Counted from the stretch's first letter, positions 25,963-35,611 are shown. The stretch is DNA of 64,000 bases from Bacteroidales bacterium (GCA_013141455.1 JABFQW010000029.1:96273-160272), one strand, 5' to 3'. Numbers and translations are program-made. Notes: a model not told the origin generated them from the letters alone.

Positions 25963-28900
25963 ATGAAAAAAAATCTACTATTATTGCTGTTCACTTTTAT
26001 TCTGGCATCGTTTTCGGTAGTTGCCCAGGAGAGAACATGCGAGATCAATGGCGTGATTCGGGATAAAGCGACAAATGAAACACTTCCGGGGACGAACATC
26101 CTCGTTGAAGGAACTTCAATTGGAACCTCTTCCGATTTTGATGGTAAATTTACATTAAAGGTACCTGCCGGTGACCTGAAAATTACCGCACAATTTATCG
26201 GTTACGAAAACCAGACCGTAACGGTTTCATTGGCTGCGAACCAAAAACTGACGCTCAATTTCAGCCTGAAATCGAGTGCGACCGAGTTGGAAGAACTTGT
26301 TGTTGTTGGATACGGTGTGCAGCAAAAAAGTGTTGTGACCGGTGCTATATCTCAGGTACGAGCCAAAGATCTGGAGAATATGTCGATCAGTCGTATTGAA
26401 CATGCTTTGCAGGGAAGAACAACGGGATTGACGATTGCCTCAAGTTCGGGGCAGCCGGGAGCGGCATCAACTGTACGTGTGCGCGGGACAACTACTATCA
26501 ACCAAAGTGATCCATTATTTGTGGTAGATGGAGTACCGGTTGACAATGGTGGAATAGATTACTTAAACCCATCCGACATCGAGTCCATCGAGGTATTGAA
26601 AGATGGCGCTTCAGCAGCCATTTATGGAACACGTGCAGCCAATGGCGTTATTCTTGTCACAACAAAAAAAGGTAAATCCGGTGCAATGCGGGTAAATTAT
26701 AATGCGTTTTTAGGCACCCAGGCACCTGCCCACAAACTCGATATGTTAAATGCTACCGAATATGCAATTTTAAGAAACGAAGCCGTTCCGGGGGTAAATC
26801 CAGTTTTGCCTTATGATGATCCTGCTTCATTTGGAGAAGGTACCGACTGGCAAGGCACCATTTTCAACAACCATGCAATGATTCAAAACCATGAACTTAG
26901 TATCAGCGGGGGTAATGACCAGTCAACCTATTATTCTTCTTTTGGTTATCTCGATCAGGAAGGCGTTGTGGCAACTTCCATTTCAAATTATAAACGGATA
27001 AACCTTCGATTCAACGCGACCCACAAAGTGAACGACTGGTTACGTTTCGGGACCAATCTTGGTTACTCCCATATAAAGAGTATGGGTTCGCTTAATCCAA
27101 ACAGTGAATATGGTGGCCCGCTTGCCTCAGCCATCAACCTCGACCCCATCACACCTGCCGTGATAACTGATACAGCAGTCAGTTCACACTCGCCTTATGA
27201 CAAACCGGGTATTGTGCTGGATGAAAATGGAAATCCTTATGGTATCTCGGATAAAGTGGCGCAGGAAATGTCGAATCCCCTGGCATATATCCAAACCCGT
27301 CAGGGTAATTTTGGCTGGTCCGATAATTTTGTAGGAAATGCCTACGCCGAAATTGAACCCATCAAAGGATTAAAGCTTCGATCGGATCTGGGGAGTAAAA
27401 TGGCCTTTTGGGGAGACGAAAATTTTACGCCCGTATATTATTTGAATGCTGCCAATTCTAATAGTGTGAATAAATATAGCCTGTCATCGAGTAAATCCTT
27501 GATATGGAACCTGGAGAATACGGCCTCTTATACCAGAAATTTTGGATTGCATCATATAACAGCATTGGCTGGAACCAGCGCCATAGTAGAAAAAGGTGCG
27601 AAAGAAATAAGCATAGTGTGGACTAACCTGCCTGTAAATAACTTTTATGATGCTACCTTGAATTATAATATCGTTGATAGTCTCAAGATCGGGAATGGCC
27701 GGATTTACGATGATGACAAATTGGCCTCCATTTTTGGAAGGATTATATACAATTACAACGAAAAATACTTGTTTACAGGTATTATTCGTCGCGATGGTTC
27801 TTCAAAATTTGGCAGTAATAATAAATTCGGGTATTTCCCCTCTGTTTCTGTAGGATGGGTCATTACGAAAGAAAGTTTCTGGCCCGTGAATGATATTGTC
27901 AACTTCTTAAAAATCCGCGGATCCTATGGTGTAAATGGTAATAATCGAATTATAAATTTCGGGTATCTTGCAACAATTGGAAGTAACCGTAATTATACTT
28001 TCGGTTATGATGGTCTTGTTGTTGGATATAGTCCCAATGCACCTTCTAATCAGGATTTGGAATGGGAAGAAACCAGTCAGTTAAATTTTGGCTTTGAAGC
28101 TACCTTACTCGAAGATTTCAGGATTACGTTCGACCTTTATAGTAAAAATACCACGGGCATGTTACAACCTATTATACTACCTAAATATGTTGGTGCAATT
28201 GATGATCCAATCGGGAACGTAGCTTCTATGACAAACAAGGGTGTTGAGTTAGAGTTGGGTTACCACAAGCAATTGCATGACCTTATTTTCGACATCAAAG
28301 GGAACTGTTCTTACCTTAAGAACGAAATAACTGATTTGGGAATCGTTGAGTTCAGAGAAGGAGCAAACTTCCAGTCGAGTGCTTACCCAATCAGTCGATT
28401 GACAGTCGGACATCCCATCGGTGCATTTTATGGATACCAGGTATTGGATATCTTCCAATCCATTGCCGAAGTACAACACCATAAGGATAAAGATGGCAAT
28501 ATGATTCAACCCAATGCTAAACCTGGTGATTTTCGCTATGCTGATTTGAATAATGATGGAAAAATTGATGCAGACGACCGCACCTTCATTGGTGATCCAA
28601 CACCTACCTGGACTTATGGATTTACCGTTTCAGCAAGTTTCAAAGGATTTGATTTACTGGTATTCGGACAAGGTGTCGCAGGTAATGATGTTTACAATGG
28701 ACTCCATCGTTTGGATATTCAGGATGCGAACTGGACAACCGAAGCTTTGGACCGTTGGACCGAAACCAACCACTCTGAAACATTCCCACGCATCGTCAAT
28801 GGTGACCCGAACAGAAACTTCAGCCGTCCATCCACATTCCAATTATCGAGCGGCGCCTATTTCAGAATTAAGACGCTTCAAATTGGTTACACCCTGCCTA

Positions 28901-29082
28901 AAAATATAACGAATAAAATCAAGTTGCAGAACCTTCGGTTTTATGTGAGCTCAAACAATTTGGCAACATTTACCAAATATAAAGGTTTCGATCCTGAAAT
29001 CGGAGGCGGAAGTTTTGGTATCGACCGCGGTGTTTACCCACAGGCCCGTTCATTCATGGCCGGAATTAATGTAACAATTTAA
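25963..29082 (+). CDS. SusC/RagA family TonB-dependent outer-membrane transporter
   Basis: A 1039-residue outer-membrane transporter for oligosaccharides. A signal peptide ends near S-V-V-A-Q. A carboxypeptidase-regulatory-like domain (about 25-105; G-V-I-R-D-K-A-T-N-E-T-L-P-G) is followed by the SusC signature E-L-V-V-V-G-Y-G, a plug with P-L-F-V-V-D-G-V-P and G-A-S-A-A-I-Y-G-T-R-A-A-N-G-V, and a large beta-barrel. Length and order are typical. With SusD 22 bp downstream and GH16 and GH3 genes next, the substrate is probably a beta-1,3-glucan or mixed-linkage beta-glucan fragment. Confidence 0.95.
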   Translation: MKKNLLLLLFTFILASFSVVAQERTCEINGVIRDKATNETLPGTNILVEGTSIGTSSDFDGKFTLKVPAGDLKITAQFIGYENQTVTVSLAANQKLTLNFSLKSSATELEELVVVGYGVQQKSVVTGAISQVRAKDLENMSISRIEHALQGRTTGLTIASSSGQPGAASTVRVRGTTTINQSDPLFVVDGVPVDNGGIDYLNPSDIESIEVLKDGASAAIYGTRAANGVILVTTKKGKSGAMRVNYNAFLGTQAPAHKLDMLNATEYAILRNEAVPGVNPVLPYDDPASFGEGTDWQGTIFNNHAMIQNHELSISGGNDQSTYYSSFGYLDQEGVVATSISNYKRINLRFNATHKVNDWLRFGTNLGYSHIKSMGSLNPNSEYGGPLASAINLDPITPAVITDTAVSSHSPYDKPGIVLDENGNPYGISDKVAQEMSNPLAYIQTRQGNFGWSDNFVGNAYAEIEPIKGLKLRSDLGSKMAFWGDENFTPVYYLNAANSNSVNKYSLSSSKSLIWNLENTASYTRNFGLHHITALAGTSAIVEKGAKEISIVWTNLPVNNFYDATLNYNIVDSLKIGNGRIYDDDKLASIFGRIIYNYNEKYLFTGIIRRDGSSKFGSNNKFGYFPSVSVGWVITKESFWPVNDIVNFLKIRGSYGVNGNNRIINFGYLATIGSNRNYTFGYDGLVVGYSPNAPSNQDLEWEETSQLNFGFEATLLEDFRITFDLYSKNTTGMLQPIILPKYVGAIDDPIGNVASMTNKGVELELGYHKQLHDLIFDIKGNCSYLKNEITDLGIVEFREGANFQSSAYPISRLTVGHPIGAFYGYQVLDIFQSIAEVQHHKDKDGNMIQPNAKPGDFRYADLNNDGKIDADDRTFIGDPTPTWTYGFTVSASFKGFDLLVFGQGVAGNDVYNGLHRLDIQDANWTTEALDRWTETNHSETFPRIVNGDPNRNFSRPSTFQLSSGAYFRIKTLQIGYTLPKNITNKIKLQNLRFYVSSNNLATFTKYKGFDPEIGGGSFGIDRGVYPQARSFMAGINVTI

Positions 29083-29104
29083 TTTACTTTAAAATCATAA
29101 GATC

Positions 29105-30592
29105 ATGAAAAAGAATATATTATATATAGGAACATTGATTTTAGGGTCGATCATCCTGAACTCATGTACCAAAGACTGGCTCGATTTACAACCCAAAGGC
29201 ACCCCGCTCGAAGCAAATTATTACAGGAATACTGAAGAAGCTTTTACAGGCTTGGTTTCCTGTTACGACCCTCTTGGAGCTGAAGTTGTGGTTGATTATG
29301 CAAGCAAAATAGGTTTAATGAACACTGCTTCCGATGATTGTTATGCCGGTGGCGGCGCCTATGCCGACCGTGCTACATGGGAAGCATGGAACACCTACAC
29401 CCTGGAACCTGCACTCGGTCCACAGGCCGACTTCTGGGGACGAAATTTTAGCGGTATCAACCGTACCAATACACTTTTGTCGAAACTTGGTGACGTCCCG
29501 ATGGAAGCAGCGCTAAAAGCCCGTTTCTTTGCTGAAACAAAATTCCTGCGCGCTTACTATTATTTTGATCTGGTACGCCTTTTCAAAAATGTACCTCTAT
29601 TCGATGAGCTTTTGGCACCTGCAGGCTTCTTTAATGTTGTACAGGCTGATCCCAAAGATGTGTTCGCTCAGATTGAAAAAGATCTGAACGAGGCAATCCC
29701 TGATCTGCCTGAAATAGTACCGTCAAACGAAAATGGCCGTGTTACAAAAATGGCGGCTGTTGCCCTTCTGGGCAAAGTCATTCTCTGGCAAAACAATGAA
29801 AGCCGTATGATGGAAGCTGCTGAATTATTTGAACAGGTGAATACCCATTCAAATTATCATTTGTTGCCAAGCTTTGGTGATATTTTCCGTCCGGATAACA
29901 AGTTCAACGCCGAATCAATTTTCGAAATTACCCACACCGCAGCCGCTGTAGGCTATTGGGGACCATGGCCACCAGCCGGAGAAGGTATGATTTTCACGCA
30001 GATGTGCGGACCGCGTGCATATAATGGTCCGACTTACAGCGCCGGTTGGGGATTTAACCCCATTACATTAGACCTGGTTAACCTGCTCAAGCCCGACCCT
30101 CGTTACAAGGCAACAGTAGTCAACATCGACAGTCTGGAAACAGTTGGATTGGCATCTTATGAAAAAGGCTATCAAAACACCGGATATTTCATCGCAAAAT
30201 GGGCGCCAATGGAAGAATTTAAATCAACTGGCAATGGTGAACCCGTTTTGATGTGGCCTTATAACTACATTGAAATCCGTTTGGCCGATACCTATCTGAT
30301 GGAAGCCGAAGCTTTGGTTCGTGCCGGTGATGCCGGTCGTGCCCAGCAATGGCTTGACGCTGTTAGGGCACGCGTTGGATTAAGCCCGGTTCCAGCAACC
30401 CTCGACAATATTTATAAGGAACGCCGCCTCGAACTTGCTACCGAAGGCCACCGCTGGTTCGATCTTGTCCGCACAGGAAAAGCCGCTGAAGCACTCGCTT
30501 TCAAAGGATTTGTGGCAGGAAAACATGAATTGCTCCCGATACCACTCGGTGAACTCAATAATACCAAACTGGTACAAAATCCTAATTATTAA
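29105..30592 (+). CDS. SusD/RagB family glycan-binding lipoprotein
   Basis: A 495-residue outer-membrane lipoprotein that caps the SusC barrel and captures glycan. It has a lipobox S-I-I-L-N-S-C near residue 21, followed by D-W-L-D-L-Q-P-K-G. The tetratricopeptide-like SusD core is recognised from A-E-T-K-F-L-R-A-Y-Y-Y-F-D-L-V-R-L-F and the C-terminal segment Y-K-E-R-R-L-E-L-A-T-E-G-H-R-W-F-D-L-V-R-T-G-K, both strongly conserved in the family. It is translated just after SusC and followed by a strong palindrome that may reduce read-through to the downstream enzymes. Confidence 0.95.
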   Translation: MKKNILYIGTLILGSIILNSCTKDWLDLQPKGTPLEANYYRNTEEAFTGLVSCYDPLGAEVVVDYASKIGLMNTASDDCYAGGGAYADRATWEAWNTYTLEPALGPQADFWGRNFSGINRTNTLLSKLGDVPMEAALKARFFAETKFLRAYYYFDLVRLFKNVPLFDELLAPAGFFNVVQADPKDVFAQIEKDLNEAIPDLPEIVPSNENGRVTKMAAVALLGKVILWQNNESRMMEAAELFEQVNTHSNYHLLPSFGDIFRPDNKFNAESIFEITHTAAAVGYWGPWPPAGEGMIFTQMCGPRAYNGPTYSAGWGFNPITLDLVNLLKPDPRYKATVVNIDSLETVGLASYEKGYQNTGYFIAKWAPMEEFKSTGNGEPVLMWPYNYIEIRLADTYLMEAEALVRAGDAGRAQQWLDAVRARVGLSPVPATLDNIYKERRLELATEGHRWFDLVRTGKAAEALAFKGFVAGKHELLPIPLGELNNTKLVQNPNY

Positions 30593-30630
30593 TTTTTCAT
30601 ACGTTTTATTTGATTTGGTGAGTGAAAATT

Positions 30631-30654
30631 ACCGGCCGTCGATCGACGGCCGGT
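30631..30654 (+). terminator. 24-bp perfect palindrome (attenuator/terminator) after susD
   Basis: A perfect GC-rich 24-base palindrome, arms beginning ACCGGCCGTCGA, sits 39 bases after the susD stop and is followed by a short T run (30654-30657). In RNA it would form a very stable hairpin. It may be a partial terminator, or an RNA-stabilising 3' end that keeps susCD mRNA above the GH16/GH3 mRNA. Confidence 0.65.
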
Positions 30655-30710
30655 TTTACCTCAAACCCGACTCAGAAAAACCAAAAATATCCCCAACAAA
30701 ACCCATTATC

Positions 30711-31892
30711 ATGCAATTAAAATCCTGGTCAATCTTTACTATTATCAGTCTGTTAAGTCTGTTTTCGGCATGCAGTAAAACCGAAACACCACCCGAAGTG
30801 GTAGTCCCGAAAATCTCCATATCAGCTACTACCACGGCAAATGAAGGCAACGGATCATCATCAAAAGCTGCCGTTACCGTGAGTCTTTCGGAAGTAACAA
30901 CCGTTGAAGTAAGTTTTAAGTGGTCAACCACCGATGGAACAGCCATTGGCGGACAGGATTTTACTATCGAAAATGGCGCCCTTATTGTGCTGGCCCCCGG
31001 TGAACTTTATAAAAACTTTGCTGTGGATATTACCGGAGACAATAATATGGAGTTAGATGAAACTTTCACAATAAGTATCAGCGAGGTGTTGAACGCGACT
31101 CTGTTAAACAGCACAGCAACTGTAACCATCACCGATGATGACACCTATATTCCCGAGATGGCCGAAGACGGCCCGATCACACCGATCTCCTATCCGGGAA
31201 TGACCTTAATCTGGAGCGACGAATTCGACGGAACGATCATCAACACCGACAACTGGAGCTATAATACCGGCGCCGGCGGCTGGGGAAACAATGAACTCGA
31301 AACATATACCAATACCTCTGAAAATTCTTTTGTTCTCGATGGCAAACTCAATATCGTGGCAACACGTCCTTATCCCAATATCTACCGTTCAGCGCGAATG
31401 GTTTCGCAAGCTAAACAGGAATTCACCTATGGAAGAATAGATATCCGGGCCAAAATGCCTTTCGGACAAGGTATATGGCCGGCACTCTGGATGCTTGGCG
31501 GTAATATCAGTTCGGTTGGCTGGCCAAAATGCGGCGAAATCGACATCATGGAATACCTGGGCCACGATCAGACAAAAACTTACGGAACCGCCCATTACGA
31601 TAAGGGTGGTCACCAATACAAAGGTGGAAATTATACGTTGCCAAATAGCCAAAGCTTTCATGATCTTTACCATGTTTTCAGCATAATCTGGACAGATAAC
31701 GCGATTACCTGGTATGTCGATTATAAACAATTCTATCAGGTTACTTCCACCAGTATCGAATTTGCCTCATTCAGGCTGCCTCAGTTTTTTATCATGAATG
31801 TGGCTGTCGGAGGCAACTGGCCGGGTTATCCCGATGCAACAACAACTTTTCCACAAACTATGTTTGTCGATTATGTGAGGGTCTTTCAATAA
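30711..31892 (+). CDS. GH16 beta-glucanase (laminarinase-like) lipoprotein with Calx-beta domain
   Basis: A 393-residue secreted lipoprotein. The lipobox S-L-F-S-A-C is followed by a Calx-beta domain (about residues 40-145; T-A-I-G-G-Q-D-F and L-D-E-T-F-T-I-S-I, ending V-T-I-T-D-D-D) and then a GH16 catalytic domain starting W-S-D-E-F-D-G. The catalytic motif G-E-I-D-I-M-E is complete (Glu276, Asp278, Glu281) and the nearby W-P-A-L-W-M-L is typical of GH16 subfamily 3 endo-beta-1,3-glucanases. It would cut beta-glucan at the cell surface for SusCD. ATG 30711 gives the signal peptide; a longer frame opening at 30435 lies inside susD and is rejected. Confidence 0.9.
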   Translation: MQLKSWSIFTIISLLSLFSACSKTETPPEVVVPKISISATTTANEGNGSSSKAAVTVSLSEVTTVEVSFKWSTTDGTAIGGQDFTIENGALIVLAPGELYKNFAVDITGDNNMELDETFTISISEVLNATLLNSTATVTITDDDTYIPEMAEDGPITPISYPGMTLIWSDEFDGTIINTDNWSYNTGAGGWGNNELETYTNTSENSFVLDGKLNIVATRPYPNIYRSARMVSQAKQEFTYGRIDIRAKMPFGQGIWPALWMLGGNISSVGWPKCGEIDIMEYLGHDQTKTYGTAHYDKGGHQYKGGNYTLPNSQSFHDLYHVFSIIWTDNAITWYVDYKQFYQVTSTSIEFASFRLPQFFIMNVAVGGNWPGYPDATTTFPQTMFVDYVRVFQ

Positions 31893-32034
31893 AAAAATAC
31901 TCCTGTTTGGGATCAACATTTCTTAGTTAACGTAAGGTATCACTGAATCCAAATATTATATAGTTAATTATTTTAATGACAATGTGTTACATAAGTATAT
32001 TTCCTTGTGTCAGGCGATTATTGCTTCCCGAAAA

Positions 32035-34359
32035 ATGAAAATAACTCAAAAAATGAAAACTCTTATAAGTCTTTTACTCAGCATTTCAATACTGATTGGT
32101 TGTACGGAATCCTCACAAAAAACCTTACTTTCTAATCCTGATAAAGCTATCGAAACGAAGCTTGCTGAGTTGATAGCTGCCATGACATTGGAAGAAAAAG
32201 TTGGTCAGATGACGCAAATAACACTCGATGTGTTGATCATGCCAAACAGTGAGCCTGTAGTTTTCGATACGTTAAAAATTCGAATGGCGTTTGAAAAATA
32301 CAAAATCGGTTCGGTATTGAATACACCTAACAATGGCGCCCGTGCACCCGAAGAATGGAACCGCTTAGTTGGAATGCTTCAGGATTATACATTGAATTAT
32401 TCCAGATTGAAAATACCTTTGCTTTATGGTTTAGATATGATTCATGGGGCATCCTATGTTGCCGGCGCCACACTTTTCCCGCAACAGATTGGCATGGCCG
32501 CCACCTGGAACCCGGCTTTACTCACCACGGCAGGTGAAATATCTGCTTATGAAACGCGGGCAAGCGGGGTACCCTGGACGTTTTCACCGGTGCTCGACCT
32601 TGGTATCGACCCACGTTGGCCGCGCCAATGGGAGACTTTTGGTGAAGATCCTTATTTAGCTTCCGAAATGGGGAAAATGCTCATCAAAGGTTATGAAGGT
32701 CCCGAAAACGAAATCAGCGACAAGAACCATATCGCGGCTTGCCTGAAACATTACTTAGGTTACTCACAACCCCTGAGTGGCAAAGACCGGTCACCGGCCT
32801 GGATTCCGGAGAATATGCTCCGCGAATATCATCTTCCTTCGTTTGCAGCGGGTGTAAGTGCCAGTGCTCACAGCGTAATGATCAATTCCAGCGAAATAAA
32901 CGGCACCCCGGTTCATGCCAGCAAAACGCTGCTCACCGGCCTGTTGAAAACTGAACTTAAATTCGAAGGTTTTGCTGTTTCCGACTGGCAGGATATTGAA
33001 TTCCTGTATCAGCGGCATCATGTGGCCGAAAGCGTGAAAGAAGCCGTTGCACTTGCAGTGAATGCCGGTGTTGATATGTCGATGGTTCCAAATAATTTCG
33101 ATTTTGCCGACTACTTAGTTGCTTTGGTGAATGAAAAGAAAGTACCAATGTCGCGTATTGATGATGCCGTTTCACGCATTTTACGGGTCAAATTGCAATT
33201 GGGTTTATTTGAAACGCCCATGACCTACTACAAAGACTATCCTGAATTCGGTTCCGAAAAATCGGTCGAAGCGGCCCGTATTACAGCCATTGAATCGATC
33301 ACACTGCTAAAAAACGAAGAGGGGATTTTACCTGTTTCGAAGAATAGCCGCATTTTGGTAGCCGGACCGGCTGCCAACAGCATGAGGCCTTTGACCGGTG
33401 GCTGGAGTTATTCGTGGCAGGGCGATCTGGCAGATGAATTTGCTGCCTCACATCAAACCATCTTCGAAGCCATTCAGGCTGTTGTTCCCAAATCCGAAAA
33501 CGTGAAACTCTGCCAGGGCGTACGTTATGGTACAGGTGATTACAGGAATGAAATTGTGGATAATCCGGCTGAATTTTCAAGGATGGCGGCAGCATCAGAT
33601 ATTATCGTTTTGTGCATCGGCGAAAACAGTTACACCGAATCGCCGGGAAACCTGAACGACCTTACTATTTCGGAAAACCAGCAGAATCTGGTAAAATTAG
33701 CCGCCAAAAGTGGTAAACCACTTGTTTTTGTGCTGGTCGAAGGACGGCCACGCATTATCAGGAATATTGAGCCACTGGCGGACGGAATTTTACTTGCTTA
33801 TTTGCCCGGAAACTATGGGGGTGAAGCCATTGCAAAAATTCTGTTTGGCGATGTCAATCCTTCCGGTAAACTGCCCTATACCTATCCGCGCTTTGTAAAC
33901 AGCCTCGAACCCTATTATCACAAAGCAACCGAACAACTCGAAGCGGCCACCCCCGATGGAACAACTTTCAATCCACAATTTGAATTTGGTACAGGACTGA
34001 GTTATTCCGAATTCACTTATAGCGACCTTCGAATTGATAAAATTAATTATGCCGCAGGCGAAAACATCCAATGCAGCCTTACGGTTACCAACATATCAAA
34101 TATTCCGGGGAAAGAGGTTGTACAGGTTTATATTTCAGACCATTACGCAAGCATTACGCCACCTGTTAAACGGCTCCGCGCATTCGAAAAGATATTGTTA
34201 CAGGCGGGTGAAAGTAAACGTATTTCTTTCGAAATACCTGTTAGTCGCCTGGCTTTTGTGGATGCCGATAACCATTGGGTTGTCGAAAAAGGAACTTTTA
34301 CTTTACAGCTTGGATCGCTTTCGACCGACTTTACCGTGGATGAAACGAAGGTTTATTAG
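32035..34359 (+). CDS. GH3 beta-glucosidase lipoprotein
   Basis: A 774-residue family 3 glycoside hydrolase. A lipoprotein signal (I-S-I-L-I-G-C) leads into the TIM-barrel domain with P-L-L-Y-G-L-D-M-I-H-G, C-L-K-H-Y-L-G-Y, and the nucleophile region F-A-V-S-D-W-Q-D (Asp317). The alpha/beta sandwich follows (S-I-T-L-L-K-N-E-E-G-I-L-P), then F-G-T-G-L-S-Y and a C-terminal fibronectin-III-like domain. It probably trims beta-gluco-oligosaccharides made by the GH16 enzyme to glucose in the periplasm. ATG 32035 and ATG 32053 both give good signal peptides; the longer frame from 31984 is unlikely. Confidence 0.92.
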   Translation: MKITQKMKTLISLLLSISILIGCTESSQKTLLSNPDKAIETKLAELIAAMTLEEKVGQMTQITLDVLIMPNSEPVVFDTLKIRMAFEKYKIGSVLNTPNNGARAPEEWNRLVGMLQDYTLNYSRLKIPLLYGLDMIHGASYVAGATLFPQQIGMAATWNPALLTTAGEISAYETRASGVPWTFSPVLDLGIDPRWPRQWETFGEDPYLASEMGKMLIKGYEGPENEISDKNHIAACLKHYLGYSQPLSGKDRSPAWIPENMLREYHLPSFAAGVSASAHSVMINSSEINGTPVHASKTLLTGLLKTELKFEGFAVSDWQDIEFLYQRHHVAESVKEAVALAVNAGVDMSMVPNNFDFADYLVALVNEKKVPMSRIDDAVSRILRVKLQLGLFETPMTYYKDYPEFGSEKSVEAARITAIESITLLKNEEGILPVSKNSRILVAGPAANSMRPLTGGWSYSWQGDLADEFAASHQTIFEAIQAVVPKSENVKLCQGVRYGTGDYRNEIVDNPAEFSRMAAASDIIVLCIGENSYTESPGNLNDLTISENQQNLVKLAAKSGKPLVFVLVEGRPRIIRNIEPLADGILLAYLPGNYGGEAIAKILFGDVNPSGKLPYTYPRFVNSLEPYYHKATEQLEAATPDGTTFNPQFEFGTGLSYSEFTYSDLRIDKINYAAGENIQCSLTVTNISNIPGKEVVQVYISDHYASITPPVKRLRAFEKILLQAGESKRISFEIPVSRLAFVDADNHWVVEKGTFTLQLGSLSTDFTVDETKVY

Positions 34360-34387
34360 TTGACAAAGTCGTTTATGAAAAACTATC

Positions 34388-35515
34388 CTAAGCTAAAACA
34401 AAATTTTCATAATTACCCGTATCAACCATAGCAAAGGCATGTTGCGGGTAGGCTTTTGAAAAAGTTAACGGGAGTTTGCTTCCTGAATTTTTACTGTATT
34501 TAAACTCGAAGGCATGTAAAACGCCATCATATTCTTCAAGGTAGTCAATTTCCTGCTGTTGCCTTGTGCGCCAGAAATACCGGTTACAATACTGCCGGTT
34601 GTAAGTAATTTTTTTCAGGCGTTCAGTCATCAGATAATTCTCCCAAAGCGCACCTTTGTCGGATCGAAGGTTTAGTGGTGCGAAATTGCTGATGATGCTG
34701 TTGCGAATCCCATTGTCGTAAAAGTAAATTTTGCGGCCTTTGTTAATTTCATTTCGCAGGTTACGGCTAAATGATGGTAGTCTATATACAACAAATGCCT
34801 GCTCAAGTAAAAAAATATAACGTTCAATGGTCTCTTTGTCAGCGCCAACAAGATTACTCAACTCATTGAAACTCACTTCACTGCCAACCTGTAACGCAAG
34901 AGCCTGCAAAATTTTTTCAAGTAAATAGGGTTTTTTAACCTGCGTTAATGCATATATGTCTTTGTACAGGTTGCTGTCACAAATTTGCTGTAAAATTTTT
35001 TTCTCATTACCCGGATTATTAACTACTTCAGGATAATAACCATAAATCAAACGATGCTCCAATAGCCGCTTTTCTTCAAATATACTTGTATGATCGGCCA
35101 ATTCCTGCATCCAAAATGGGAATAACCTGTACTCTATGGCTCGTCCTGCCATACTTTCACTTATTTTATCACGTAGTTCAAAAGCGCTTGAGCCAGTTGC
35201 AATCACATGAAGCGGTTTTAACTGATCAGCAATAATCTTAAGTACAAGCCCTGCATTTTCGATACGCTGCACCTCATCGATTACGAGTAGTTTGAAATCT
35301 CCAAACAGTTGTTTAAGCCTTGTGCCGTTTGCATTTGCGAAAGTTTCCCTTACATCAGCATCATCAGCATTCAACCATAACTTCTTTTCATCAAACCTTT
35401 TGAAAACAGATTCGATCAAAGTTGTTTTCCCGATCTGTCTTGGCCCAAAAAGTACCTGAATTTTTGGTAAAACAAGATCCGCCTCTATTTGTGATTGAAG
35501 ACTTCTTTTTATCAT
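34388..35515 (-). CDS. AAA_14/DUF4143 ATP-binding protein
   Basis: A 375-residue protein with an N-terminal AAA_14 ATPase domain (Walker A G-P-R-Q-I-G-K-T-T near residue 27; L-L-V-I-D-E-V-Q-R Walker B; A-T-G-S-S-A-F-E-L sensor) and a C-terminal DUF4143 domain with a winged-helix-like middle and a nuclease-like F-E-F-K-Y strand. Hundreds of such genes occur in Bacteroidota as mobile-looking singletons of unknown role. Start ATG 35515 fits the family N-terminus M-I-K-R. The promoter element lies seven bases upstream of this ATG, and two nearly identical 25-bp repeats lie just behind it. Confidence 0.85.
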   Translation of the reverse strand: MIKRSLQSQIEADLVLPKIQVLFGPRQIGKTTLIESVFKRFDEKKLWLNADDADVRETFANANGTRLKQLFGDFKLLVIDEVQRIENAGLVLKIIADQLKPLHVIATGSSAFELRDKISESMAGRAIEYRLFPFWMQELADHTSIFEEKRLLEHRLIYGYYPEVVNNPGNEKKILQQICDSNLYKDIYALTQVKKPYLLEKILQALALQVGSEVSFNELSNLVGADKETIERYIFLLEQAFVVYRLPSFSRNLRNEINKGRKIYFYDNGIRNSIISNFAPLNLRSDKGALWENYLMTERLKKITYNRQYCNRYFWRTRQQQEIDYLEEYDGVLHAFEFKYSKNSGSKLPLTFSKAYPQHAFAMVDTGNYENFVLA

Positions 35516-35522
35516 AGCCCGC

Positions 35523-35530
35523 CAAAAATA
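35523..35530 (-). promoter_or_regulatory. Candidate -7 element of the AAA_14 gene
   Basis: TATTTTTG on the minus strand matches TAnnTTTG exactly and lies seven bases from the ATG, implying a leaderless or near-leaderless message. Confidence 0.5.
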
Positions 35531-35538
35531 GTACATTT

Positions 35539-35595
35539 TTCGTTTTAAAACGAGAAATGTTATAACTTAATTCGTTTTGAAACGAGAAATGTTAT
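35539..35595. repeat. Tandem 25-bp operator-like repeat
   Basis: Two copies of a 25-base unit (35539-35563 and 35571-35595) differ at one position and are spaced exactly 32 bp apart. Each contains the palindromic core CGTTTTAAAACG (CGTTTTGAAACG in the second). They lie directly upstream of the AAA_14 promoter element. The spacing is three helical turns, which would place two bound dimers on one face of the DNA. Confidence 0.75.
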
Positions 35596-35611
35596 TATTT
35601 GACAAAAAAAG

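Noticed and set aside
30435..30710. N-terminal extension of the GH16 gene into susD
   Set aside because: It would place 92 unrelated residues, including the 24-bp palindrome, before a perfectly good lipoprotein signal peptide at 30711.
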